A DNA stretch of 52,540 nucleotides, taken from the IMG/VR virus record IMGVR_UViG_3300033571_012987, positions 1 to 52,540 of that record, one strand, 5' to 3'. The DNA comes from a virus. Shown here piece by piece: positions 1 to 7,078 of the stretch (the stretch's first letter is position 1; each line of letters opens with the position of its first letter). The notes beneath the pieces were generated by a model that saw nothing but the letters and a program-made list of their open reading frames with translations, ran no database searches and was not told the DNA's origin. A program made the translations under genes and the position numbers.

Positions 1-399
1 AACCGTGGCAAGAAGCGTCCCAAAATGTCAAAATCGATGCTCGGCAAGAAGCTTTCGGAAGAAACCCGCAAGAAAATAGGAGAATCGGGGCGCGGCAGGA
101 AGCATTCAGAAGAATCTCGCAGGAAAATGGGAGAATCGAAGCGTGGTAAGAAATTTCCCAAAATATCAGAATCGAAGCGCGGCAAGAAGCATTCAGAAGA
201 ATCTCGCAGGAAAATAGGGGAATCGAACCGTGGCAAGAAGCATTCAGAAGAATCTCGCAGGAAAATAGGGGAATCGAACCGTGGCAGGAAGCATTCAGAA
301 GAATCTCGCAGGAAAATATCAGAGTGGCGCATCATGCGAACCATGGCAAAGTTTCAGTCAATAGTTTCGTCATTGACAAACGGTAAGGGCGTGTTATAA
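1..399 (+). CDS. NUMOD3-repeat protein, C-terminal part of a homing endonuclease-like gene (5' truncated by window)
   Basis: The reading frame is open from base 1, so the gene starts upstream of the window; the first ATG visible is at 25. The protein is almost entirely Lys/Arg/Ser/Glu-rich repeats of the form [12 protein letters not shown]-x-R-G-[KR]-K, which match NUMOD3, the small DNA-binding motif found in tandem at the C-terminus of GIY-YIG and some HNH homing endonucleases. No nuclease domain lies in the window. At least five full or partial copies are present and one (about residues 44-55 from the visible ATG) is shortened. It is probably a free-standing selfish endonuclease; the catalytic part would have to lie before base 1. 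The tail after the repeats contains the promoter of the next gene. Confidence 0.7.
   Translation, partial: NRGKKRPKMSKSMLGKKLSEETRKKIGESGRGRKHSEESRRKMGESKRGKKFPKISESKRGKKHSEESRRKIGESNRGKKHSEESRRKIGESNRGRKHSEESRRKISEWRIMRTMAKFQSIVSSLTNGKGVL
190..327 (+). repeat. 51-nt tandem repeats encoding NUMOD3 units
   Basis: Two complete 51-nt units (190-240 and 241-291) are almost identical, and a third partial unit begins at 292. The period is 17 codons and the frame is kept, so the repeats are coding. More divergent copies lie upstream. The near identity at DNA level suggests recent expansion by slippage or unequal recombination. Confidence 0.85.
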
Positions 400-400
400 T
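373..400 (+). promoter_or_regulatory. Extended -10 sigma70-type promoter
   Basis: TTGACA at 373-378, a 16-nt spacer ending in TGT, and TATAAT at 395-400. The ATG of the downstream gene is at 408, only 7 nt after the -10, so a normal start point would fall at or beside the start codon. Confidence 0.8.
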
Positions 401-407
401 ACTGCCT

Positions 408-1007
408 ATGATCACATCATCAAAAACATCGGAGATTGAATCGAAGTTCGCTAGCTGCAAATCTCTGATTCAATCTGGAATCGAAAGCATCAAAAAAGCT
501 GGGGATATCATCGTAAGTCTAATCGACGATGATAAACTCACGGTTGATCAAATCGTGGAGGGTTTTGGAGTCGGTGGAAACCGGACCCTCATTTCATCAC
601 TGGAAAGAATCGGTCGATCGCAGCTTCATCCAGAGTTGCTGTTCTCCCCAATTCCGGCAGCGGCACCAATGCGTAAGCTTCCTTTTTCGGAACAGGAAAG
701 ACTGTTGAAAACCGGTTCTGTGGAGTTATTGGTGGTGAACAACGGTAAAACGGACGTCCTTAACGCCCCCTTGACGTCCCTCAGTGTGGTGCAGGTGAAG
801 CAGGTCTTCGGGTCAGGGTATATCCGTTCAGTGGCTGATCAAAGAGTTTGGATAGAGGGTCAGACCACAGTCAGTAAGATTCGTCAGGCGTCTCCTCCAA
901 TTTATGAAGTGAAAAAGGGGGAGCTTGTATTCCCATCCCTTGAACTGAAACTCAACACAGCACAAGTGGCTACCCTGCTGGCACAGATGGAAGCGTCGAA
1001 ACGGTGA
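408..1007 (+). CDS. Hypothetical early protein, 199 aa
   Basis: I do not recognise a named family. The N-terminal 70 residues look helical, and a middle stretch (about residues 88-155) includes a segment around F-S-E-Q-E-R-L-L followed by a beta-rich part. No signal peptide or membrane segment is visible. The start at 408 is fixed by the consensus promoter immediately upstream, and the gene ends 27 nt before a strong hairpin, so it appears to be a monocistronic early unit with its own promoter and terminator. Early, solitary phage genes of this kind often act on host functions, but that is inference only. Confidence 0.8.
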   Translation: MITSSKTSEIESKFASCKSLIQSGIESIKKAGDIIVSLIDDDKLTVDQIVEGFGVGGNRTLISSLERIGRSQLHPELLFSPIPAAAPMRKLPFSEQERLLKTGSVELLVVNNGKTDVLNAPLTSLSVVQVKQVFGSGYIRSVADQRVWIEGQTTVSKIRQASPPIYEVKKGELVFPSLELKLNTAQVATLLAQMEASKR

Positions 1008-1033
1008 TTTCTATTCGATAGTCTCAGTCAATT

Positions 1034-1066
1034 AGACGCCCTACTCCGGTAGGGCGTCTCTTTATT
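1034..1066 (+). terminator. Factor-independent terminator
   Basis: A perfect 11-bp stem (1034-1044 with 1049-1059) closes a TCCG tetraloop and is followed by a short, imperfect T-rich run (CTTTATT). It closes the 408-1007 unit. The T tract is weak compared with enterobacterial terminators. Confidence 0.75.
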
Positions 1067-1082
1067 AGATTTCTACGGTTGG

Positions 1083-1481
1083 ATGAAAAAGCTCTGGAAT
1101 GATGTTAACTTGGCACAGATGAAACCACTTGTGTGCCATTATATCAGAGATGGGTGTCCTTCCAACTTACTGAAAGTGAGTCTTGAGAAATTCGGTTTAC
1201 TCGTTTGTATACAGAAGGAATGCCACGGGGGAAACAATCTCATTCATGTAAGCGTGTCGATGGACATCGGTACAGTGGAGCCTGTCATGGCGATACTAGG
1301 CTGTTGCAATCTTAAGATGTACATGGAGGAAGTGATCCAGGCTTGTTTTGGGTATGATTTCTTGCTTATCGAGGACAGATTCGAAGTAAGCTTCCCCGAT
1401 GGTGATATTAGTCCAAAACCCGCTTCAAAGATCTCGTCCAACCCAGAGGATTACGTCTATCATTGGTTCTACAAATTATGA
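1083..1481 (+). CDS. Hypothetical protein, 132 aa
   Basis: Family not recognised. The protein has mixed alpha/beta character with several cysteines (about residues 18, 25, 42, 48, 79, 80 and 92) and an acidic C-terminus, and no obvious transmembrane helix or signal peptide. A TTCTA motif at 1071-1075 lies 7 nt before the ATG, the same arrangement as a dozen other genes here. Its stop codon overlaps the start of the following oxygenase gene as ATGA, so the two are probably translationally coupled. Confidence 0.7.
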   Translation: MKKLWNDVNLAQMKPLVCHYIRDGCPSNLLKVSLEKFGLLVCIQKECHGGNNLIHVSVSMDIGTVEPVMAILGCCNLKMYMEEVIQACFGYDFLLIEDRFEVSFPDGDISPKPASKISSNPEDYVYHWFYKL

Positions 1482-2029
1482 ATAGGATTATATTAACCGA
1501 AGGCTTCCTTGGTAAGGAAGAGACTGCAAGTTTGTACAAAATAGCCAGGAACTTCAAGGGTTGGGAGTCTAGGGGTCACCATTTCTGGGATGGCAGAGTT
1601 TGTGACGTTTTTAAGGCATTTCCAGAGTGGCTCGGTGATTATATAACCGAGGGAATAAGGGATATTATAGCGATCAACTACGGAGATTTATTTCAAACTG
1701 GCGTATACTATGACACCCTGGATTTGGTGAAGTGGTCCGTTGGGTCCAACCAAAGCCCACATCAAGACAATATTCCAGAGAAGAATAGGTTAGTAGGATG
1801 TGTAATCTATATAAACGACGATTTCGGGGGAGGGGAGACCTTCTATCCTAACCTTGGAGTCTCAGTAAAACCGGTCGCCGGTAATATGGCTCTTCATCTT
1901 GGTGATGAGGAACACCTTCATGGAGTCACCGAAGTTTCAGGAGGTGACAGGTTTACGATTTCTAGTTTTTGGGGAACTGATGCCAATATGGCGCATTATC
2001 ACCTAAAAGCCCAAGTAGCTCAGCGATAG
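1478..2029 (+). CDS. 2-oxoglutarate/Fe(II)-dependent oxygenase (prolyl 4-hydroxylase-like)
   Basis: The protein is 183 aa with the double-stranded beta-helix signature: metal ligands H95 and D97 (motif S-P-H-Q-D), distal H148 (H-L-H-G-V) and the 2-oxoglutarate-binding R158 (G-D-R-F-T). G-G-G-E-T-F (about 118-122) is also typical of P4H-like enzymes. The family hydroxylates proline or other residues, or modifies nucleobases, using O2 and 2-oxoglutarate; the substrate here is unknown. I chose the ATG at 1478 because it overlaps the previous stop as ATGA; an upstream in-frame start at 1463 is possible. The last seven codons lie inside the tRNA-Val gene that begins at 2009. Confidence 0.85.
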   Translation: MNRIILTEGFLGKEETASLYKIARNFKGWESRGHHFWDGRVCDVFKAFPEWLGDYITEGIRDIIAINYGDLFQTGVYYDTLDLVKWSVGSNQSPHQDNIPEKNRLVGCVIYINDDFGGGETFYPNLGVSVKPVAGNMALHLGDEEHLHGVTEVSGGDRFTISSFWGTDANMAHYHLKAQVAQR

Positions 2030-2083
2030 AGCGTCCGCCTTACACGCGGATGGTCGCAGGTTTGAATCCTGTCTTGGGTACCA
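2009..2083 (+). tRNA. tRNA-Val (anticodon TAC)
   Basis: A full cloverleaf can be drawn: a 7-bp acceptor stem (2009-2015 with 2073-2079, one G-U), a standard D arm, an anticodon stem TCCGC/GCGGA with loop CTTACAC (anticodon TAC, reading GTA), T arm GCAGG/CCTGT and an encoded CCA (2081-2083). Its first 21 nt overlap the 3' end of the oxygenase gene on the same strand. Confidence 0.93.
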
Positions 2084-2103
2084 CAGCCTTTCTAAATATT
2101 AAT

Positions 2104-2418
2104 ATGACGTTCTTAGGAGCTTTAAACGCAATGTTCGAGGGTAAGACAGTTACTAGGGATGGCCTTACGACTTATAGAGTGCAAAAGGGCATCATGGATA
2201 CTGATCTAATTGAGAAGCACCGCGAGGAGGATGCCTCGCCCGACCCATGGCTGACCGCTTTCATTAAAGCATATGATCATGGAGACAGGGGATGCACTAA
2301 AGAAGACCCTGAACTTATAGTATCTTTCAAGGGTATAGTGAGAACGGAAAAGAAGTCACCTATAAGCTTCGATATGCTTTTGGCAACTGACTGGCGTGTG
2401 GTACATATCACTCACTAG
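2104..2418 (+). CDS. DUF2829-like protein, possible Tad2-type anti-Thoeris protein
   Basis: The protein is 104 aa. Its start F-L-G-A-L-N-A-M-F-E-G-K-T-V-T-R and its end D-M-L-L-A-T-D-W-R-V-V match the shape of DUF2829 proteins, which typically begin with F-x-x-A-L-x-x-x-x-x-G-K-x-V-x-R and end with a D-x-L-A-x-D-W-x-V motif. DUF2829 includes Tad2, a phage protein that sequesters the signalling nucleotide of the Thoeris defence system; that role is established for characterised members and is only inferred here. The middle (about residues 30-80) is divergent. The reading frame is open upstream through the tRNA, so I chose the ATG at 2104; TTCTA lies at 2090-2094. Confidence 0.55.
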   Translation: MTFLGALNAMFEGKTVTRDGLTTYRVQKGIMDTDLIEKHREEDASPDPWLTAFIKAYDHGDRGCTKEDPELIVSFKGIVRTEKKSPISFDMLLATDWRVVHITH

Positions 2419-2911
2419 AACCAGAGGAAGGAATGAATTCGACTGGTTGATCAAGATCGATCGGAAGTTGGTAAACCTCCCTTGATACCACTCTGATCCT
2501 TGAGGCAGTAGGGTATCTACTCCTTATTACGGAATGGGCTGCTGATACAGCCCTAGACTCCAGGGCCTCGCTTACAAAAACCTGATCCCTGAACTGCTCC
2601 ACAGCCATGAAGGAACCATAGGGTCTCGGCATCACAATCTCGAACCCTACCCTCCACCTCTCCCTAGCCTCATCGTAGGCTATGTCATTATCCTGTATGG
2701 AAAACTGACTCTGAATGTAGGTAGCAATTTCGTACCCAAGATCTGTCGTGGTATAGAGTCCAGGTTCATACACCTCTATTAAACCAAGAGTGGTTAGTTT
2801 ATCGACAATAGAAGGGATCGACTTGATGGGATTATCAAGGGACTTAACAAAGACGGACTTTTCTTTGCTATTCAGTTTCTGTGATATTCTCTCGTACTCT
2901 ATATTATACAT
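2408..2911 (-). CDS. Hypothetical protein with a winged-helix-like N-terminus
   Basis: The protein is 167 aa. About residues 15-65 read like a winged helix-turn-helix: a helical part, then L-T-T-L-G-L-I-E-V-Y, a short beta turn and T-T-D-L-G-Y-E-I-A, similar to MarR/PadR-type wings. The remaining ~100 residues are not recognised. It is the downstream member of a two-gene unit: the upstream gene stops at 2913 and this one starts one base later. Its 3' end converges with, and slightly overlaps, the DUF2829-like gene. The DNA-binding role is an inference from pattern only. Confidence 0.65.
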   Translation of the reverse strand: MYNIEYERISQKLNSKEKSVFVKSLDNPIKSIPSIVDKLTTLGLIEVYEPGLYTTTDLGYEIATYIQSQFSIQDNDIAYDEARERWRVGFEIVMPRPYGSFMAVEQFRDQVFVSEALESRAVSAAHSVIRSRYPTASRIRVVSREVYQLPIDLDQPVEFIPSSGSSE

Positions 2912-2912
2912 T

Positions 2913-3200
2913 TTATACGGTTCTCGCCATGTTTATTACAAAGTCTGACAGTATATTCTTCTTGAACAACCTGCTAACAGTGGTGGAGTCTCCGTTTTCG
3001 AGCAGGATTATTCTATTACTGACTGACTTAAAATTTACTCTCTTGCCGACCAGTTCAGCGTTGCAAAACACTATGCTATCGACAGGCATAGGATTATTTC
3101 CGGACAGGATCAACAAATCATCACTCAAGCCTTTTTCACCTATCCACGACAGCACGTTCTTGCCACGCTTGCTGAACACGATGGAGTTGTATAATGGCAT
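2913..3200 (-). CDS. Hypothetical protein, 95 aa
   Basis: Family not recognised. It is a small, probably beta-rich soluble protein without a signal peptide or membrane segment. A CTAGTTAT octamer (3211-3218) sits 10 nt before the ATG, inside the 3' end of the neighbouring purB gene, so this gene and the next (2408-2911) may be expressed from their own late-type promoter. Confidence 0.65.
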   Translation of the reverse strand: MPLYNSIVFSKRGKNVLSWIGEKGLSDDLLILSGNNPMPVDSIVFCNAELVGKRVNFKSVSNRIILLENGDSTTVSRLFKKNILSDFVINMARTV

Positions 3201-3204
3201 GCAA

Positions 3205-4326
3205 TTAGGGATAACTAGTTCCTTCTATTATAGAATGGCACTCTTCCCTACTCTTGCCGCTATGCAGTATCATTCTGTTAAGGTCATGGTACGACGACCT
3301 AGAACCCTCAAACCCTTCAAGTTTTGACTCAACCCCGCAAATTCTCACCAACTCATCTTTAAGGTCCGTTATCATCCTGGCTAGAAGATTAAATCCATCC
3401 CTTGGGTTCGATCTCTCGGAGCAAGAATGGCTAATGTCTCTTTCTAGCCACAAGTCGATATTGTCTAGGGCCACCATGACGTGGGAATCAAGCATCCTAG
3501 ACATACCGATTACTCTCTCCAGTCTCCACGGATTTACCTTATGGGGCATGGAGGACGAACCAATTTCACTATCGTTTTTCTTGAAGCTTATTTCACCAGC
3601 GATCAGAGATAGCCTTATACAATTCGCAAGTCTGGATAGCACCTTACCCACCACGGCCATTCTGAAGTGATATTCGGCATACACTTGCCTCGGTATCACT
3701 TGAGTCGATCCAGGATGAGCTTCAAGACCCAATCTGGACAGGGCCGCTACCTCACAGGTCTTATGATCGTTGAACCCGTCTGCTAGACCGACCGGTCCGG
3801 ACATTTTCCCATAGAACTTCAAGGAGTCTATAGCCTTCTTCTCCTCCACTAGTTCATCCATTATCCTGCCGAACCGAGTCCATAAGGAGATTCTGATCCC
3901 GGTGTCCGCCCCGTGAGTCCTAGCTGGGACTATTATATTGTCCTCAATACTTGAGGAGATCAGTTTACGGAGCCGATGTGATATGAAGTCAAATGAATCC
4001 CTGTACAAAGTGGATAAGGTGGTATCAACAACATCACTGGACGTGAGTCCGAAATGCACCATATTGTATGATTTATAGCCCACCCTTCTCAATTCCCTCT
4101 CCAGGGCTATTACCATGGAAGCGATATCGTGTCCATGTTTTTTCTCCAATTCTCTGGATGTCTCTAATAGGGACTCAACACACAGGTCATTCAGTGATGG
4201 GACTCGGTCATCCGCCATTCTAACGTCGCTGAGGGCCGTCAGCCATTTCAACTCAGTCTTAATTCTAGCAACGAAAACGCATCGTTCTGACCAGATCGAT
4301 TCCACCGATTCATTTGTGTATCTCAT
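3205..4326 (-). CDS. purB: Adenylosuccinate lyase-like protein
   Basis: The protein is 373 aa of the fumarase/aspartase superfamily, closest to PurB. Visible landmarks are T-S-S-D-V-V-D-T (95-102), the catalytic-histidine region A-R-T-H-G (135-139), G-K-M-S-G-P-V-G (173-180), T-Q-V-I-P-R, the superfamily signature G-S-S-S-M-P-H-K-V-N-P (256-266) and W-L-E-R-D-I-S-H-S further on. PurB cleaves adenylosuccinate and SAICAR in purine synthesis. It is shorter than bacterial PurB (about 430-470 aa), lacking part of the C-terminal region, but the active-site loops look intact. In phages that replace adenine by 2,6-diaminopurine, PurB activity is needed on the deoxy-substrate, so base modification is one possible role. 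The ATG overlaps the 3' end of the upstream membrane-protein gene. Confidence 0.88.
   Translation of the reverse strand: MRYTNESVESIWSERCVFVARIKTELKWLTALSDVRMADDRVPSLNDLCVESLLETSRELEKKHGHDIASMVIALERELRRVGYKSYNMVHFGLTSSDVVDTTLSTLYRDSFDFISHRLRKLISSSIEDNIIVPARTHGADTGIRISLWTRFGRIMDELVEEKKAIDSLKFYGKMSGPVGLADGFNDHKTCEVAALSRLGLEAHPGSTQVIPRQVYAEYHFRMAVVGKVLSRLANCIRLSLIAGEISFKKNDSEIGSSSMPHKVNPWRLERVIGMSRMLDSHVMVALDNIDLWLERDISHSCSERSNPRDGFNLLARMITDLKDELVRICGVESKLEGFEGSRSSYHDLNRMILHSGKSREECHSIIEGTSYP
3211..3218 (-). promoter_or_regulatory. CTAGTTAT late-promoter candidate
   Basis: On the minus strand the octamer reads CTAGTTAT, 10 nt upstream of the ATG at 3200. The same octamer lies 4-6 nt before four other genes in the window. 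Confidence 0.5.
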
Positions 4327-4600
4327 AATACTTTAAGAAAGCGCTCAGTATGTAAGATAAAGCGTAGGTAGGTAGAAGGAACTCAGGTTGATACAGTAAC
4401 GAGACCCACAGACTGACACACAAATGGCAGGTGCTAGGCGAAAATGTTGTTATATGCCCGATAGACCGCATCACCCTCTGATATGACCCGTCGATCTTTA
4501 TTCTGATCATCGTTAGGATATCAGCTTTGGTCAATACTACGGTCAGTATGAATACTGACAGGAAGTCAATCAAAAGCTGGAACTTCTGATCTTGAAGCAT
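4310..4600 (-). CDS. Small membrane protein
   Basis: The protein is 96 aa from the ATG at 4600; a longer frame from a GTG at 4636 would overlap the sigma gene more. There is one clear hydrophobic segment near residues 8-26 and another hydrophobic half near residues 55-90, with a C-x-x-C pair (T-C-H-L-C) between them. The pattern resembles small phage and DUF1360-type inner-membrane proteins, but the similarity is weak. It overlaps the 3' end of the sigma-factor gene upstream and the purB start downstream, so it is in an operon with both. Confidence 0.6.
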   Translation of the reverse strand: MLQDQKFQLLIDFLSVFILTVVLTKADILTMIRIKIDGSYQRVMRSIGHITTFSPSTCHLCVSLWVSLLYQPEFLLPTYALSYILSAFLKYYEIHK

Positions 4601-5537
4601 ACAACAACTTTTCGCTGAAGACCTCTTCTCCCCCACCTATTATACCGTCTATTATGGAGTGCATTTGCTCCCAGTCCAGATTGTACTTCCTAGCCACCTC
4701 CATTTCATCCACTTCATTCTTATAAGACTCAGAACTTATTGCTGCCACCTTAGCCAGTTTTATTATGCTGGAGGCTGAGGGAAACCTTATGCTATTGCCA
4801 GCAAAGATGCAACACAATTTCTTCGTATTCTCAAAACCGACCACATCCATGATATCCTTCAGGAATGAGAACCTAGTAGAGGCTACCAATAGATCCTTGA
4901 ACGATAACGGGTGATTATAATGTTCTAGGAAGGCTCCTCTTACAGCACCATGGGTCCAGTCGAGCATAAACTTGGCAGTATCAAGATCCATGCCGTAGGC
5001 TTCACAAGCAGTCTTCAGAATATACTTTCTTCTACTGTAACCTCTATTTCTTAGGATGGCATACACCATATACTTTATGGCTTCTCTGACTGCTGGTTCG
5101 TGCCACCTTACTGAAATGGCCGCGAGCCTGTTCTTCATTCTGTCGTTTAGATCGAACCCAAAGTCTGACTCGTAGGAAGCTGAGTCTCCTAGTGATTCAA
5201 GCGGAACGTTGGTATAGACACATCTTTGTCTAGCAATTTTCTCCTTCGTGACGTATGAGAGGCACCCATTCTTGATGGAGACACTCATATAAGTGTAGAG
5301 TTTGCCATCTCCAGGAACCCAATTATCTATCCATCTCTCGAATTGTAGGAATAACCAGTTCCTAAGATCAAGAAATGGAACTTGAAGGCTGAATTTCGAA
5401 CCTCTTATGATGCTATCTATGAGATGAATCGATTCCCCACAAATCCTCTTGTAGGTATTGAAGTCTCGGTTCCTCTTCCACTGGATTACCAGGGTTTCAA
5501 CGAACTCGTTCTCGAAGATAATGCGTTTATTGTTCAT
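4566..5537 (-). CDS. Phage RNA polymerase sigma factor-like protein (gp55-like)
   Basis: The protein is 323 aa. Around residues 78-105 the segment K-L-Y-T-Y-M-S-V-S-I-K-N followed by K-E-K-I-A-R-Q-R resembles sigma region 2 of sigma70-family and T4 gp55-like late sigma factors, where a Y-x-x-x-x-x-x-N helix is followed by a basic stretch. The C-terminal half is not recognised, and a canonical region 4 is not evident, as in T4 gp55. The frame opens with TTG at 5543; I prefer the ATG at 5537. It would direct the host RNA polymerase to phage late promoters, for which the CTAGTTAT octamers elsewhere in the window are the obvious candidates. Moderately sure of the sigma call, not of the class. Confidence 0.6.
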   Translation of the reverse strand: MNNKRIIFENEFVETLVIQWKRNRDFNTYKRICGESIHLIDSIIRGSKFSLQVPFLDLRNWLFLQFERWIDNWVPGDGKLYTYMSVSIKNGCLSYVTKEKIARQRCVYTNVPLESLGDSASYESDFGFDLNDRMKNRLAAISVRWHEPAVREAIKYMVYAILRNRGYSRRKYILKTACEAYGMDLDTAKFMLDWTHGAVRGAFLEHYNHPLSFKDLLVASTRFSFLKDIMDVVGFENTKKLCCIFAGNSIRFPSASSIIKLAKVAAISSESYKNEVDEMEVARKYNLDWEQMHSIIDGIIGGGEEVFSEKLLYASRSEVPAFD

Positions 5538-5603
5538 AGTCAATACCTGACTTCTTAGAAAGGAAGAAAAAGGTCTTGACGGTGAGACGTAATTAGTTAT
5601 TCG

Positions 5604-6200
5604 TCAAGTCGGGTCGAAATCTGGTACATAAGTCGGCCCACGCCTATACCTTTCTCTCCTCACTATGGTATCTTCAATGAAACCAGCCATTTCCTCTTCC
5701 AGATCTTCCCTTTTCACTGCTAGGAATTCCTTGAGAGGGAGAGCGCCCCTGAATTGTTCGTCATAGGCACGGAGAAGGTCCGCGAAAGCGGAACAATCGG
5801 TAGCCTTCCAGAACCTAAAGCTTAAATCAGGCCAAGTAGAGAAGCTTAGATTCCTACCACCGACTATGGCGCATGACTCGTTCATCACCACCTTTGTGTG
5901 GCTAGTAAGAACTTTTATGCTCAACTTTGGAAGCATCTCGGAAACCTCCTTTAACTTGACTTGGAGGTTCATTATACTGTTCACGGCCTCTGGTCTTTGA
6001 GGTTCATGTCTGCCTATCAGCATCCTCACCTTCACCTTTCTCTCCTCCGATGCCTCAAAGAGGGCGAGAGCTACCCTCTTTGGTGGCAAGTGTATCCCGA
6101 AGGAGGCTATGTTGACGAACTTATTGGACTCTCTGATGAGAATCAATACGGAGTTCCAATGGTGGCTCCAGTCGCTCAGTACCTCAATATTTTGGGTCAT
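5604..6200 (-). CDS. Phospholipase D-like (single HKD) protein
   Basis: The protein is 198 aa. It carries one HKD-type motif, H101-T-K103 followed by G114-G-R-N117, in the arrangement HxK(x)nGGxN of the PLD superfamily, after an N-terminal half with the usual strand pattern (I-L-I-R-E-S, V-R-M-L-I-G-R). PLD-fold proteins with one motif usually dimerise to build the active site and include nucleases as well as lipases. The conserved Asp of HKD is not obvious: position +6 after K is S-C-A rather than D. The start overlaps the stop of the upstream 62-aa gene (ATGA), so the two are coupled. Confidence 0.72.
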   Translation of the reverse strand: MTQNIEVLSDWSHHWNSVLILIRESNKFVNIASFGIHLPPKRVALALFEASEERKVKVRMLIGRHEPQRPEAVNSIMNLQVKLKEVSEMLPKLSIKVLTSHTKVVMNESCAIVGGRNLSFSTWPDLSFRFWKATDCSAFADLLRAYDEQFRGALPLKEFLAVKREDLEEEMAGFIEDTIVRRERYRRGPTYVPDFDPT

Positions 6201-6385
6201 TCCGCGTTGAGGGCTAGAGGCGTGATAGGATCGCCAATGCTGATTTGAAGTAAGCAGGTTGGAATAGTTTTTACCAATATCCCAACTTGTACCTTGGCAA
6301 ACGAATCGGTAGCTTCAACAACCGTTCCACTCTGCGTTCCACAGTAGTCATAAAAGGAAACCCTATCCCCGCGTTTGAAATCCAT
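6197..6385 (-). CDS. Small SH3/KOW-like protein, 62 aa
   Basis: The sequence pattern G-D-R-V-S-F-x-x-x-x-G-x-x-x-G-T-V-V-E-A followed by A-K-V-Q-V looks like a small SH3-like or KOW-type beta barrel. The function is unknown. It is coupled by ATGA to the PLD-like gene downstream. Confidence 0.6.
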   Translation of the reverse strand: MDFKRGDRVSFYDYCGTQSGTVVEATDSFAKVQVGILVKTIPTCLLQISIGDPITPLALNAE

Positions 6386-6394
6386 AATGTTGCC

Positions 6395-6574
6395 TCAGTA
6401 TTTTGGATGATTATCAACTTCGAGGTCCTTATCGAGGTGGTTCCCGAGGGAGGTCGTCGCTTTGTTAAGGCTCTCCCAAATGTTTTCAGGTAGTTCTACC
6501 AACCCGTGTGCTCGGCAGTCTTCGGTAATATGGGTTAGGAGTCCGTACAAGGAGTCTAGGAGGGTATTGCTCAT
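6395..6574 (-). CDS. Small hypothetical protein, 59 aa
   Basis: The frame is open to 6655, but the ATG at 6574 lies just after the stop of the upstream gene (6585) and gives a compact helical protein. Family not recognised. It sits between an early gene driven by a strong promoter and the SH3-like gene, and may be co-transcribed with both. Confidence 0.5.
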   Translation of the reverse strand: MSNTLLDSLYGLLTHITEDCRAHGLVELPENIWESLNKATTSLGNHLDKDLEVDNHPKY

Positions 6575-6584
6575 GTTCGATGGG

Positions 6585-7016
6585 TTAGGTGTTGAAAATA
6601 ACGACGAGGAATTTACCGCAGGTGCTCTTGAAGGACCATGAAACGGTGTCCCCATCAGAATCTTTGTCTAGCTTGTGGAAAGAAAAGTAAGCCCTAGTAT
6701 TACGCTTCTCGTTGTGCAGCGTAAAAGAGGTCGGTGTCATACCCGGACGGAAACCAAGATCGGACGCGAAAGATGCCCCTTTGGTTCCGTCCCACGTGAA
6801 CTTTCTGGCCGAGATTTCAGGGAATCTGGCCTCATCATCTTCCGGGTGAGGCTGTGGAGGACCATTGTAATAAGGGTTAGGCTCCCAAACGTCAAAACCC
6901 GTCAAAACCCAGGCTTTTTGGGGGTTCTCAGCGCCGAAAAGAAGTTTCATCTCCAAATGCTCTTCCTCCTTGACAGTTGCAGCGTTTGATACCGGGTCGT
7001 ATTCAGGATTAAACAT
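6585..7016 (-). CDS. Hypothetical early protein, 143 aa
   Basis: Family not recognised. The protein is rich in aromatic residues and probably beta-structured, with no membrane segment. An in-frame ATG exists at 7031, but the consensus promoter at 7022-7050 places its -10 over that codon, so translation should start at 7016, 5 nt after the -10. The gene probably heads a minus-strand early unit continuing to 6395 or beyond. Confidence 0.75.
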   Translation of the reverse strand: MFNPEYDPVSNAATVKEEEHLEMKLLFGAENPQKAWVLTGFDVWEPNPYYNGPPQPHPEDDEARFPEISARKFTWDGTKGASFASDLGFRPGMTPTSFTLHNEKRNTRAYFSFHKLDKDSDGDTVSWSFKSTCGKFLVVIFNT

Positions 7017-7021
7017 GACTA

Positions 7022-7050
7022 ATTTTAACATAGAAGACGCTATTTGTCAA
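7022..7050 (-). promoter_or_regulatory. Extended -10 sigma70-type promoter
   Basis: On the minus strand: TTGACA (7050-7045), a 17-nt spacer ending in TGT, and TAAAAT (7027-7022). The ATG at 7016 follows after 5 nt, predicting a leaderless transcript. Confidence 0.8.
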
Positions 7051-7078
7051 GTACTGATCGACGGGATTTCTAACCTGT

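Noticed and set aside
190-327. CRISPR-like direct repeats
   Set aside because: The repeats are contiguous, have no spacers, keep a 17-codon frame and encode NUMOD3 motifs.
5576-5604. TTGACG-type element near the sigma gene as an early promoter
   Set aside because: No matching -10 at the right distance in the direction of the flanking minus-strand genes.
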